Assembly (NCBI GenBank): GCA_020746105.1
Contig: CM036621.1
Coordinates: 49,386,264-49,450,263 of the forward strand
Length of the DNA stretch: 64,000 nt
DNA from: Trogon surrucura
Lineage: Eukaryota > Chordata > Aves > Trogoniformes > Trogonidae
Reading direction: 5' to 3'
This document shows positions 11,944 to 24,341 of the stretch, piece by piece; the first letter of the stretch is position 1, and each line of letters opens with the position of its first letter. The translations under genes were made by a program, and so were the position numbers. A model generated the notes under the pieces. That model did not search any database, was not told where the DNA came from, and was given only the letters and a program-made list of their open reading frames with translations.

Positions 11944-13893
11944 ATGTTGTAGTGAAGTTGGTGGGAAATTGAATCAGGTCCCCAAACAAAATCAGCACAT
12001 TCCTCCTCACATAGAAATCCGAGATAACTACGCAAACAAACAAGTATATGCATTAAGTAAAACACTTAACTATTTAGCTTTACATATAGATGGACTTCCT
12101 ACAAACTTTAACGTAGGAAAGTATACAATCCAGCCAGCCACATGCTATATGCCTTCCAATTTACCCCAATTAACAGTTACACAAATGCTGGGTCTGTTGA
12201 TGTTCTCTGTGAAGGCGGGATGCTGGATGACGATATCAAAGAAACTCAAGACAAACTCTGCTCTCTCAGGAAAACCATGTTTAAACTTTCTCTCATCTTG
12301 TGTCCTGTTCCATGTAACACAAGTAATTCATCATATTGCAAACCTTATTTTGCACTACAGTAAGTATTTCTCACTCTGTTAAGCTGCAGATTAATTTTCC
12401 TCCCATCTCAAGTCCATTACAGTAATTGGAATGGTTACTTTCCTTCTGTTTCCAAACTTATTAGCTTAACAGAATAACTTGAATTGAACGCCTGAGATGG
12501 GAAGGTGCTTCCCAGTGGTCAGAGTATCTTTGGCTAATGTTTGATTAACATTAGTACTTCTCCTGAGCACAACTAATTCATAATCATTTATAAAACAATA
12601 CTGAGTTACAAGGCACAGCTGCAGTGTGAACCTGCTGCCTCGAGCTGTCTCGGATGCCGCGCAGTGAGCCAAAAGGACCACGCACTTACATGTTGAGCAA
12701 AGATATCCACAGCTTGAAGATCACACGTTTTTTTCACTTGTTTAGAAGAATTGCAACTTCAAGTCTTCTGGAGAAGACTCAGAAAACTCCTAAGGCAGAT
12801 CTAGGAGCTAAGACAGACTCAGCTTGGTGTGAGGCCGGAAGGTGTATTATCTCTTTGCAAGGATTCTTGGCGCTGCACTTCGCAAGTGACCGTGGCCGCT
12901 CGGCTTCACCAGTAGACCCTGGCATGCCCAGATACAGACCCCACCTCCACTGTCACTGTCACTGGAAACTGTCACATATTGCAAACCTAAGGATTTATAA
13001 TTACACTCAGATTTCTGTTATTTTGTTCCCCTTCCCCCCACAAGAAACCTAACATTATGACTGAAACAGAATAATCATTTTTATGGAGGCTTTTGTAAAA
13101 AGATCACTAAGAAGAACAGAAAATACGCTATCACCAGAGAATTGCAGCTATCTGCCGGAGGACCGAAGAACAAGAAAATGACTGTGATTGTACTTTACAG
13201 TTCACCTCTTAGACAAACACAAGGAACACAAGGAACTCAAGGACAAGGGCAACAGGGAAAAGGAGACACATGAGTGAGCTACACAAAGTCACCAGCCACT
13301 TTATTTTCCCTTTTATGTGACCCTTTTATCTCTTGCTCTGGTCTCATAAGGAAAATAAATGCTGGATTTCTGGATAGCCTGCACTTGCACAATGACTATA
13401 TTTAAGCCTGAAAAAGATTTTTGGCTGACTGCAAAATTTCAAGACATGTTTTGCATTAAAAATAAGACAAAGGCAACCACAGGGTTTTCATCTTTTCAGA
13501 AGTGGAACTGTCCACAGTCAGTGCCTGTCCAAGGCAAGGTAAATAACAGCCTTCTACCATCGCACTCCTAGGCAGCTCTGCAGAACCTGAGGAATCCTTA
13601 CAGGATGAATTTCAATACTGTTAACTAGGAGGAGTCAGTCATTAGCAAGAAAATTAATCTGAAGTAAACAGCAGATGGAGAAGTCAGAATAAAGGAAAAA
13701 TCCCAAAATGCAACACAGCAGCAGCTTCTCATAAGGGGAAGGAAAAATGCTGTGGATGCATTAGTTCTGTGGAGAAGACTGCAGAAGAGATGTCCAGACT
13801 TAGAACTACTATTCAGAAAAAGATACACAAATTACTATTACATATACAATATTCACAAAGAGCTTCGCTCTTCTCTCTTGCTTCTCTCCACAG
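11944..13893. other. No gene seen
   Basis: Unique DNA downstream of the CR1. Frames of up to 147 codons (11939-12382 +, partly CR1 tail) have no recognisable domain. A short ACAAGGA-type imperfect repeat lies at about 13213-13250. Confidence 0.55.
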
Positions 13894-14037
13894 CTGAAGG
13901 TAAGAGATGGGCCTCTCCAGAGAACACACCGGAGAAGTCCAACCTCGGGGCTTTGAACAGCCCCCGGCAAAACCGATCACTCCCCACCAGTCTAAAATGG
14001 GATCGAAGAGAGTCTGGCCTTCCAAACCCAAGCTCAG
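13894..14037 (+). CDS. Candidate internal exon, unknown product
   Basis: A very strong acceptor (30 bases of 'ttcgctcttctctcttgc' type pyrimidine ending 'ccacag' at 13893) opens 144 nt that is open in one frame, entered after two bases. The encoded segment is hydrophilic and disorder-like: it starts EGKRWASPENTPEKSN, contains NSPRQNRSLPTSLKWDRRE and ends LPNPSS. The downstream donor, CAG|gttagg at 14038, is weak, and a TAG follows in frame two bases on, so this could also be a terminal exon or not an exon. A strong donor (GAAG|gtaaga) lies six bases into the segment and would leave too small an exon. No family is recognised. Confidence 0.22.
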
Positions 14038-14429
14038 GTTAGGTAACCTCATGCAGTGGAAGCCTGAAGTGCTGATTCTGGGGATCCTTAATCCATTCTG
14101 ATAGGCATCTCACATGCCTACAATAATGACAGGACCTCAAGAAGTGACATTATTATACAGTAAGAGCTTTATGCTATCATTTTTATTAGCCTAGTCTATG
14201 TGCTGGTTCTTCCCCCAGGGACAATGATCAGGGCTCTATTCAGCATCAAAATGTATTCTTATATAGTGAAAGCAGGACCCCAATAAACTGTCACACCATC
14301 ACTATGTGGTAAGAACATACTGCTGACATTTAAGATTGGTAAATTATTATCTTAATTTTTTTAAATTACTATAGCAGCATGTTTACAGATGCAGAACTAA
14401 ACCTTTGCTCTATTATTCATGAACACTGT

Positions 14430-14960
14430 TGCTACTGATGTGAATGTCTCATATACTAATTGAGTTTAAAGGTTACGGTGCACCCTTCCAGATGTAGTAG
14501 CCCTTTTAATCAGCAAAACAAATAATGCAGCACATTCATTAACAAGATTTTAAAAATCTTTTTGGATGATAGACAGAAATCAAGCATTAAAAATATTCAC
14601 CTGAAATTTCCTTTTCCTAATGTTTAATGTTCCTTGCCTATAGGTATGGAATTATCTGTAAAGCTAATTCCAAGGTAAAAATAAATACAAAATTATCACT
14701 AAATAAATGATTACCTCTTTGTTGCTCATGCATCATATAATTAATACCATGATGTGATCTAACATGTTAAGGAAATAAGAATTTGCCATCAGCAGGCTGA
14801 AAGAAATTTGTTTATTAGTTTACTGTGATTCAATTTATGAGAATGTGCTTCATTGATCTTTGCAAAAGAACTCTAATTGGAAATGAATATCACAATCTAT
14901 TTACCACACCACTAAGCTCGGTCTGCTACAGTTCATTTAAACTACACCTGCTACTTAATT
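14430..14960. other. AT-rich unique block, possible conserved non-coding element
   Basis: A long AT-rich stretch without recognisable repeats, dense in homeodomain-type TAAT/ATTA and CATTA motifs ('cattaacaagatttt', 'catataattaatacc', 'ctctaattggaaatg'). Such blocks are typical of conserved enhancers in gene deserts. This is inference from texture only. Confidence 0.22.
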
Positions 14961-16334
14961 TTCCAATATGAGAAAAACTTTGAATTAATACAATAAGAAG
15001 CAGTTAGAAAGTAGGCTCCGTAGACCACTGTTTTAATCAAGGTGTTCCTTGCATGCCCTTATGAAATTCTGCTAGGAGCTGATTGGGATTTTGTGTAGTG
15101 TTTACAGCAGAACTTGAATTCAGGCACTGTGTGTTTTGATTGCTACTCTCAACATGCAAAGCCATTCCTCCTTTGCCTGAAAGATCCAAAATCTATATTC
15201 AACATGTAGATTCAGAAGAAATTACTTGAATGCTTTGGACCACTGATGCTCCTGACACAAAGGAAGGGCATAAAGACCAAAAGGATCTCTTGAGTGATCT
15301 CTGGAGATTTAAGCTGGAGGTTAACGCCACATGTACCTGCAGAAGTGAACTGAGGAAGAAGAGAACAGGATGTAATAGTCTTGTGTCCTAATACCAATAC
15401 ATAAGCAAGAGTCAGAGCAATCCTGAAGGAGTCTCTGGAAACACTTATTTGTTGTCTTTTTCCACGGACATAAACCACATCTGCTACCTTTATTACCAGG
15501 TGGAGGCAAGGGGTCCCTTTTAGCTGTCTGATGAGGATGAAGAATGACGCAGGTTGACCTTTCGTGATAACACTGTCACAGAATTCAGGATAGAGCCTCC
15601 TCCTTGCCAAAACAAGGCGGGGCAATAGCATTGCCAGGTTCAGCTGGCTTAATGCAGGTCTTCAGACACCACTCCTCTGAGCCTTCACAGCTCAGTTCAG
15701 ATTTACAAGAACTTATATTTTGTCCGGAAGGCTGAATTCCTCACCACACTGCACGGCAGCTCACGACTAAGTGCAAAGTCAGGGCTGTTAGCATTTAACA
15801 TGACTGGACAGCAAGAACCATGCAAGGATGAGCTGGAAGAAGAGAAAGGCCAAGAACCCCAGTGACTATGAACATGCCACAAGCAGGTGCCACCATGACC
15901 TGCTCCAATGAGCATCCCACCTTCCCGAAGAATCAGTTGGAGCCACTGGCACGGCTTTCCAGCGTCAGGTAAAACACCCGGCCACGCGGCAGCAGGACCT
16001 GGCTACTCCGGTGAGCTGCCGGCACTGTGAAGTTACACACACTGAACGCACTTGGCATTAGAGATGAATGAAAAAAACATCAGGAATAGTGGAAGATCAA
16101 TTTGGCAATCTGTGACAATCTTTCATGACTGCTTCACTGTAGACTCTTCACACCTCTGAGAACAGCAACAACACCCTAATTGGGGTAGGGCTGGGAGATC
16201 TTTCCCTAAAATAATCATCACAGGCAAAAGTAGCCCCTTTATTCCCACTAGTCAGTCATTTCTGCACTTAACTGTGGGGCCAAGATTTGGTCTTGATTTA
16301 GTAAAGTTCCTCAACAGTGAGCTCATTAAAAATA
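14961..16334. other. No gene seen; unassigned 139-codon minus frame
   Basis: A minus-strand frame spans 15212-15631 but shows no domain and is overlapped by another minus frame. Positions 15940-16030 are slightly GC-richer, with several CpGs. Nothing else stands out. Confidence 0.5.
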
Positions 16335-16502
16335 ACAGTTGAGTATTGACAAATATAATGTGCCCAAAATAATAACACAAAACCAATTCTGATTGAACAC
16401 AGTCATACTCTTGACTTAGATGACAGATCACATTTTAGGACAAATTAATGCAGAACACCATGAAATTCCAAAAGGTTCACATACTTTTTCTTGTGACTGT
16501 AT
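16335..16502. mobile_element. Tc1/mariner-type DNA transposon, one end only
   Basis: The right edge, 'ggttcacatactttttcttg' followed by 'tgactgta', is the terminal inverted repeat of a vertebrate Tc1-like family and abuts a TA-rich target. Inward are 'gaaattcca', 'caaattaatgcagaa', 'gatgacagatcacatttta' and 'gaacacagtcatactcttga', in the order I recall for the subterminal region of that family. No left terminal repeat or transposase frame is visible upstream, so this is a decayed, truncated or non-autonomous copy. Confidence 0.65.
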
Positions 16503-19500
16503 ATAGCTTTCCCTGACGTAGTATATTTATCCCAATTACAAAACAAGACTGCGGTGAAACACTGTAGTCTCCTTCACAAAGCCTTTTTCATTTGAACCCA
16601 GTGTCTAATTAATAGATTCTTTTAACGTGATTACCCTTTGTGTAATATTTTAAGAGATTCTGAAAAAATAGCTCTTTTACAGGTTATACTCAGATCGTTA
16701 TAATTTTTCATTAAAGATGTTTTGTGGGGTCAACTTCCGACCCTGCATTTTGTAAAAATGGAAGGCACTAACTACTGCAGAGTTATCATAGATTTATCAT
16801 GTCAAGAAAACATAGTATTGTAAAGCCTCATTGGGAACTTTGCCCTCTGGCTAGTCAGACTGTCTCTGACAGAATTATTTTTTTCCTCTAGAAACACCCA
16901 TTTGTCAGCATACAAACTGCTTCCCTGAATTAAGAGGTTTCAGGTGATTCTCCAGATCTGGAAAAAATTTAGGAATGACCAGAATGTTCATCTGAATGTC
17001 TTTGTGATGAGAAACCTCAAAGGGAGGTTTGCGTAAAACCGCTTTTCTTTTGAAAATTTAATTTCACATCTGTTTCCAAAAAGATTAAAGATGAAATGAA
17101 AAAAGAATGAAGCTCATAATGAAATATTTTGAAGATAGCAAAATTAAGTGTTTTTAAAACCTCAGAAGTAAGTATTTTCACTGGCCATGTGTAGGCTAAT
17201 GTATGAAGACTGTCAGATCACCTTCTATCTCAACCAGGAATGTTCTTGCAAGAAAGGCTGAATGGTTTCCACTGAGGTCTCTTCTCCATGCTCCAAAGAG
17301 AGGGCTTTTCCATGGGTACCTGTGCATAAAGTGCAGGAGGAACACTGACAGCATGGCCAGATGCCTTGGAAGGCCAAGATCTGCCAAGGACGGAGGCAGC
17401 CCAGTGGTCTGCGATGAGCCGCGCTAATGCTTCGCCCCATCAGAGGGAAAGGAAAGCCCTCTGGCAGGGCCTGATTTTTTTCTCACTTTCTGCATGAGCC
17501 TATGAGATGGACCATCACATTAATTTTCCTGCACTTAAATTGTTCCCTACCGGCTTGTGAAAGTATGATTAATATTCTTCAGGAATCTGTTATTAATTCT
17601 TCATTACAGTGTAGTTGCACAAAAGGTAGGGGGAATATTATGTCTGGCTTGTTGCACCTCACCAACCATTTCAATAAATATCTTAAAGAACAGAGGGTGT
17701 GCAGAGAATGAAGAGTACTGGGGACTGCTTACATTCTCTGCACTGCAAAACAGATCACCAGTCTGTCTGATTTAATAAAAAAATAGTACAGAGCAGAGTT
17801 ATATGAGAGAGTCAGATGCTGGCAAGTACAGTGTTGTGAATGTGCCTTAATATATTCAGTACCGAGATGGATATGTATTATATATGTTATTTATTTTAGT
17901 TGCACAAAGGCAAAAAGGTGGCTTTTATATGCTATACTGTTCTAATAAATATCGTGGTTCCAAAACAAAATTATGAATGGTATTAAAAATGAAATACACC
18001 CAAAACACGCGACCTGTAAATAAAGAATATCCTATGGGGGAAAAAAGAGCTAGAAGAATTCACCAGTGAATAAATAGAACACAGCATAATTATAGGCTCT
18101 TGTGTTTTTCAGCCAGGGTACAATCATACAGTTTACTCAAAAGTCTTCTAATATCCTCTGGGTACATACTGCATTTACGAGAAAGCTTTCTACTGTGAGC
18201 TCTCTCTCTTTGCTGCCTGGCCCTCCACACTCTTTAAATGTACTTTTGGGAAAAAGTCTGCACTTTAAAGGGGATGGAGCAGATTCTTGGAGAAATAATT
18301 GGCTTTTTGAAGTTCTAATTTTGACTGTTCTCCCTTTCTCAGATCCTCCAAATTCCACTGATGTTCACAGCTATTTTTCAGTTGACTCTGACTGACCTTG
18401 GACCACATCTTTTTTTTTTTGCTAGGTCCCAAATTTATTTATTTATTACTTTTTCTGGGTATCAAGGACAGGAATAATACTAATAATTTGCTTATGCTAA
18501 GTTACAGCTTACCATTTTTAGTAAAGGCAATTCAGCAAATCAATCATTTCAAGATACTGTACCACCATGGTAATCCAAGTGTGTGTGACTTGGAAGTGCT
18601 GCCACTTCCCATTATGTATCTCCCGGCAGCATGAAAAGGGTAAAGAAGAAAGAGCCAAATTTGCAAAGTCCTAATTGTTATGTCTTACTTTAAGGGAGCA
18701 ATAATTCTGAAGTAACATGACATTACAAGCGGACTGCAGCATTATGTGTTAACACCAAATAATTACTGTTTCAGCTGTTCCACCATCAAGTCAGATGAGA
18801 TCTAGTACTGTTATTTTTTTCTCTACAGGTCACAGATACTTTGCATAAACACTGTGAGTTTTGGGGGATATGTAGGTATTTATATATAGCACTTTGACTC
18901 TTTGAGACTCCTACAACCCAGAGAAAATTCGTATCAGAAATCCATTAAATCCAAAGTCAGAGAGACCTTTTATAGGTATTATTTACTTTAAAAGGACTCA
19001 GATATAGTGTCTTAAATCCATTCGTCATTGATACAAATGGGTTTTCCTCTTTCTTGCTTTGATCAATGGGAATTTGGTAGTTTGTGAAGGAGTTAAGCTT
19101 TCCAAAGGCAAAAAAAAGCTGCTACAGGTTGTGTTTGTGGAAGCACCAACTAGCAACAATGATAAAATTTGACTGATTTGCTAAACCATGAAATCAAAGC
19201 TTGCTTTGTTCAGAGCATTAGCACTTTTTCTTTTGACTGCGTATTTATTATAGAAGGTGCACTTAAAAAAGAGAGAGAATAAAGCTATTGGGATTGAGAT
19301 CATGAGGATACTGAATCAAATACAGGTTCACTCATTTAAACACAAACAGAAGGTTGCATTAAAATACACTTTAAAACAGTCTTGGGATCCAAAAATGAAC
19401 TGTCTATATATGAATCTGAATCAGCTCAAGAATACTGTTGTTATTATTGCAGAGAAGGCTGAAGCTTTATGAATGATGGTAGACTGGCTAATTCAAGGTA

Positions 19501-19599
19501 AGACTGGATAGAGCACCAGTCTCAGAGTGAAAAGGATAAAACTGGCTTGCTCCCCCGACACAAGTGACACGTGTTGAAGTGGATTACAGAAGACACACA
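16503..19599. other. No gene seen
   Basis: Mostly AT-rich unique DNA. Positions 17480-17720 have conserved-element texture (TTAATTTTCC, ATTAATATTC), without proof. Confidence 0.5.
18410..18448. repeat. Poly-T and TTTA-rich simple repeat
   Basis: Eleven T at 18410-18420, then short TTTA repeats at about 18434-18448. Confidence 0.8.
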
Positions 19600-20060
19600 T
19601 TCCAATGAAAAGCACTGCAGAGTGAACACTCCTGAGATGACAATGAGATGAGAACCTGTTCTCCAAACCTCTCTTCCTCCCAGTGCCTTGGCACTCCTAA
19701 GAGCTTTCAACCACTCCTCTCTGTTAAGTACTTGCTGTCTCATTTCCCTCCTGCTCATCCTTTACCTGCTGCAGCTTCTCTTTGTTCCCTTAACAGCGGA
19801 TTAAATTTTATTTCCCTCCCCTCCATACCTAACCTCATCTTCAAACATGACCTCCAGCCTTTGCCATCCTTGCAGTGGGAAGCCTGCAAGTACAAGCTCT
19901 CTGTTACGAGTAGGAGTTTCATGGAAGCTTTTGTTGCTGTCTGCTTCCCAAGGCAACAACACAGTGTCCCCTGGGGAAGCAGAAAGGCCAGGCTGATGAG
20001 GACAAGGTGAAAGGGTCCCTGAAGGAATAACAAGACACCCCGCCATTTCCTTCCAGTCTC
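19600..20060. other. Pyrimidine-rich unique segment
   Basis: The plus strand is C/T-rich, for example 19660-19790, which ends in an acceptor-like 'tgttcccttaacag' at 19796. Overlapping frames of up to 142 codons are open on both strands. None has recognisable motifs and the overlap argues against coding. Confidence 0.3.
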
Positions 20061-23000
20061 TTGCCATCATGCTAATTAGCCATGGAAGGTAAAAGTTCAG
20101 GATTAAACTGTGTAAACATGAATGTTCTGAAAGATTGATGTGGATCACTTCAGAACATACCTGAAACAAAATATGGTCTTGATCTTTGCTATGTGACGTT
20201 TTAAACAAATCTTTACTCTTTGTAAACACATATGGAAAATCCTACAGTATCACGTATCAGAGGTGAGGTACATCTCACCCCACTTGAGCTATCTACAGGT
20301 TATATGTCTAGATTATACTTGTGATTTATTTAAACTATTTTTGGATGTGATGAATCATCACTCAGAAAATAGCTCTTTATTTCTCCAGAGACCACACAGG
20401 GAGCAACTTCTAGATGATCAGAGTCAGTTGAGATGGAGTCCTTCAGAGACAGATGAACAAATTGTACGAACTAGGAAGCCATATTGGGAATATTTTGCCT
20501 GATTCTCAACTGAAAAATCTCAATTGGCTATTATTTGCAAACTACTTTGTTTAAACTTATTTGAACAACAGAATGCACTTAGAGAGGCAACTTCTATTGT
20601 TACTTTGAGGCACTGATGTTAATCTGGTAAAGTTTGGAGAAGCAGTCAGACATAAGTTGGAATTGTTTCTAAACATAAAGACACACCTTTAACACTATTC
20701 TTTCTCACAAGATGTACAGTTCACAGGAAAAATTTCTTTTGTAATCAGCAACTAGTTCAGTCTTAAATGACTGATCTTCTTCATACCACAGTATAATCTG
20801 TTCACATGCAATATCACAGCCAAACCTGGCAGAGAAAAAGTCTGGGGAAATGTAGTTACAGCTGACATGAAAATATAAGAGATTCAACAATATAAAATAA
20901 GCAATAGAGCTTTGATAAAAGAGTGTGGTGAACAGAACTCAGGAGTATTCAGTCATCAGATAGGTCTGTAGAAGTCTGCACTGACATTCTGAATTTGGAT
21001 AAACTGCGCTGGTTTTGATCTCTCTGGAAAGACTGAGGAACTGCTGCTTCATGCAGGATATGTACTAGAGAAGGTTTTTCATATAATTCAAATGAGCACA
21101 TAGTATAGAGAAAGAAGAAGAAAATTCTGATTCAGAATCAAATTCAACTAGATACAGGGACTGCGAAAATTGGGATTCCTATTGCAAAGTCTGTGTCTGA
21201 AAGGATGTAACTTAAAGATTCAAAGCAACTCCAGTTATAGCTAATCAACAGGAATACGCAGAACTTGTAAGATCCGGCTTCCAGTTAGTTTACTCACATT
21301 GAATTAATGGTCTTCCTTTAAAAGAGCCCCTCTTACATCAATGAGTCTACTCTTGAAGCAACATCACCCGATCCAGTGTTCCTTATGAATTGTTAGGAGC
21401 ACATCACAGATAATCCTTACTAGCTGCGGCGGCTCAGCATCGAGTAGTTGTCATCCTAATGTTGATTACTGGTTAGATTACAGATGCGCATGAATACGTC
21501 AAAGTGGAAGAGCTTTCTCATGAAATCAAAATAATTTAAAAAGACATTTTTTGCTTGGGTTAAACATTAAGACACCTAGACAGCTTTTCACACAAAGATT
21601 TACTGCATATTTATTCCAATCAAACTCTTAATACAAACTGAGACAAGTTCTAAATGAGTTACAATCCCTTTAGAAAAGATCTAGGAGCCATGGCAGACAA
21701 CTCAGTAACTCACACAGCAACATTCACACCAGCAAACCAGATTGCAGGCTCCACGATACAGATGTTCTATGTGAAATATGTATGAAACGTTGGCAATTCA
21801 TAGTCTTAAAAGACACGCCAAGGTGTGGTCACTCTCACTTTGAAAAGGTCACACTAAAAGCAAAGATGCTTCAAGGAAAAATGAAGCAACGGGTGCAGAC
21901 GCGAGAGAGGCTGTTCCCAAGGGAAAACTACATTTGGACAAGGTGAACATAACGTGAGCACACTTAGGTCCACTCCAGGGGAAGGACTGCCGTGTGGTCC
22001 TGTTTCACCGGCAGTGGAACAGCCCATGGGCATGCTAGCAGAGGTACAGACAGACAGACAGACAGACTGCTACGGAGAGCCATGTCAGTGCACAAAACAA
22101 CTGCTTCATGCCGTCCTAAACTGCCTTTTTACGAGAAGCAGCCACTCCTCTCGCAGTCTATGCAATATTATGTCTACATGAACATGAAATCCAAAGGCTT
22201 AGCTTATAATGTGTTCATGGGAGAAGAAATGGCAAGCAGCACAAGGCATCAGCATTTTAACTAGTCTCAGATGTCTGGGAAGTAAATGAGAGGCAAAGAC
22301 CTTTCGGAGAGCAAAGACCGGCCAACGCCAAGTGCAAGAGCCAAGGAGCATGGCTGTCCATAGGGAAACAGGAGGCAGCCTGGCATGGAGAAAAGAAGGG
22401 TACAAAAAAAGAACATGAGGAAAGAGGTTTCCTTTCCCGCATTTACTTTGTTAGAAAATAAGACTACTGCAAAACGGTGCAGTTACCTTGCGGTGCCCAA
22501 CGACACTTCACCTTTCTAAGCATCAGAACCTTATATATCAACTTCAAAGTATTTCCTAAGACTCTGAACTCATTTGTTTTGCACTGACCATTCGTATTCC
22601 CTACTAAGGGATATGCTTGAAGGGAACTGCTACTTTCCACACTTTTGGGAACACAACCAACCTTAAACACAGAAGAAATTCTCTGTAGAAACTAGGGAAG
22701 GTCTAAAGACTGGCTTATGGCTCATCAACGATTTCACAGCAACCCACTCCACTGGTCACAGGGAGAGTTCGCTGATCATTCCTGCTGCCTCTCCTGCTTC
22801 CAGCACTTTAGGCCTGAGAAAGACGTATTTGATCATAAGATAAACAGGGATATACAGTGCAGATGAAGGAGTATTAATGCCCTTTTCCAAGTTCTTCCAG
22901 CAATTTCATCAGAAATTCTATGTAAACTGCAGTTTAACATCTTAGTTAGGAACACCTCTTTCAAGGGAAAGAAAAACATACAGGAAGATAATGCCATTGA

Positions 23001-24308
23001 ATTGATCAAGTATGAATAAACGCAACCTAGAAATTAAAACCATTAGGAAAGTGAGGTCTTCAAATATCTGCACACTTGACTAAGAATGACACTACAACAT
23101 AAATTCATCCTCAACAGGAGCTGAGGTGAAACTAGTGCACTATATGCCCCACTGAAGAGTGTGGAAAAACGGATCATAGGAAAAGTCAGTCTGTTTCAAG
23201 AAGGCAAGAAGTGTGCCAGCCTCTCTCACAAGCTGCCTGAAACCAGTGGTTTTCCAGTACTTTCAGTGGAATATGAAACATATCATATACAGGCATCCTC
23301 AGTATTTCATTAAGTTTTAACTGAAAATTACTAGGCATAACAAGATTCACTTGCATTCCACTGTTTTAAAGGTTGGTAAGTTAATGGATCTAACATTTAG
23401 AGAAGTATTTTACCCTTTGTACGTTCATATTAACTTTCACAGAGTAACAACAGGAAAGACTGCTGCAAAGTCCTCTCATGTGGTTAATTTATCTGTAGGA
23501 AAAAGACTTAGAAAACCGTGCAATACAAAAAGCATTTCAGCCTGAGAGAGAATGGACAAGAGACATTATATGCATAGAAGATGGAAAAGCAAATAGAAGG
23601 GGAAAGGCTTGAAATAGTAATGTCTTGGAAATAAATGCTAGCCTACCTAAATTTGAAGACAATGAAAAGAAAAAGCAGATTAAAAAAAAAGGTGCAAATA
23701 ACAATATTTTGAATTGCTAAAGATATTGTTTTCTCTTTGGAATAACTGTTTAATCATACACATTAAAATGTATGATTTGCTTCATTAATCACACTCATTT
23801 CCTTTCCAGAGAACATGATCACAACTTATTTCACAGGACCAATATAAAAAGGTTGAGCTTTTACTTTCTTTCATTTGAGTGTTCAATCTGATTACTGGAA
23901 AAACATTTCCACCACGAAAAGTTTAAATGCGTTGTATCTGAATGTACAGCCTGCAATAGCCAGCAGCATCTTTTGCCTATCTGTAGTTTCAATTCTAAAT
24001 TCCCTTTTCTGACTCAGCAAAGAGAGATCAGTGATTTATTTCTGAACAGGTTACAAAGAATAAAAGATCTCATTCTGGAGTCATTCTGGACTCAGAGAGA
24101 GCAAAACCTGCTGCAGCATGAGTTGAAAGGGGAAGATGAGAAAAACACAAGCAGAATCACAGGTACACTTTTGGAGTTATGTGACACTCAGTTGAAAAAA
24201 ACGCCACATATCAACAAAGGGATTAATAGGGACTGAAGCAGAAATATTCTGGAGAATCTGAATGGAGCCGAACATTAAAGGTTAAAACTACACAGGGAAA
24301 TTACTTAC
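20061..24308. other. No gene seen
   Basis: Long AT-rich unique stretch with only short overlapping frames and the (ACAG)n repeat. No recognisable transposon. Confidence 0.55.
22046..22067. repeat. (ACAG)n microsatellite
   Basis: Five and a half uninterrupted ACAG units. Confidence 0.92.
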
Positions 24309-24341
24309 GGAGTCATGCAAAGAGAGGAATGATCGGTCATT
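24309..24341 (-). CDS. Candidate 33-nt microexon
   Basis: On the minus strand, acceptor 'gagtttctttgttag' is followed by 33 nt and then donor ACTCC|gtaagtaa. Frame 1 reads NDRSFLSLHDS and is open; a second frame is also open. The length is a multiple of three, as in many neuronal microexons. With only 11 codons, splice-site quality is the sole evidence, and such pairs arise by chance in long introns. Confidence 0.15.

Noticed and set aside
15212-15631. 139-codon minus-strand frame as a retroviral or cellular protein
   Set aside because: No recognisable motif, and another minus frame overlaps it.
23240-23275. hAT transposon end ('cagtggttttcc')
   Set aside because: Only a dozen bases match a typical hAT terminus and no partner terminus is visible.
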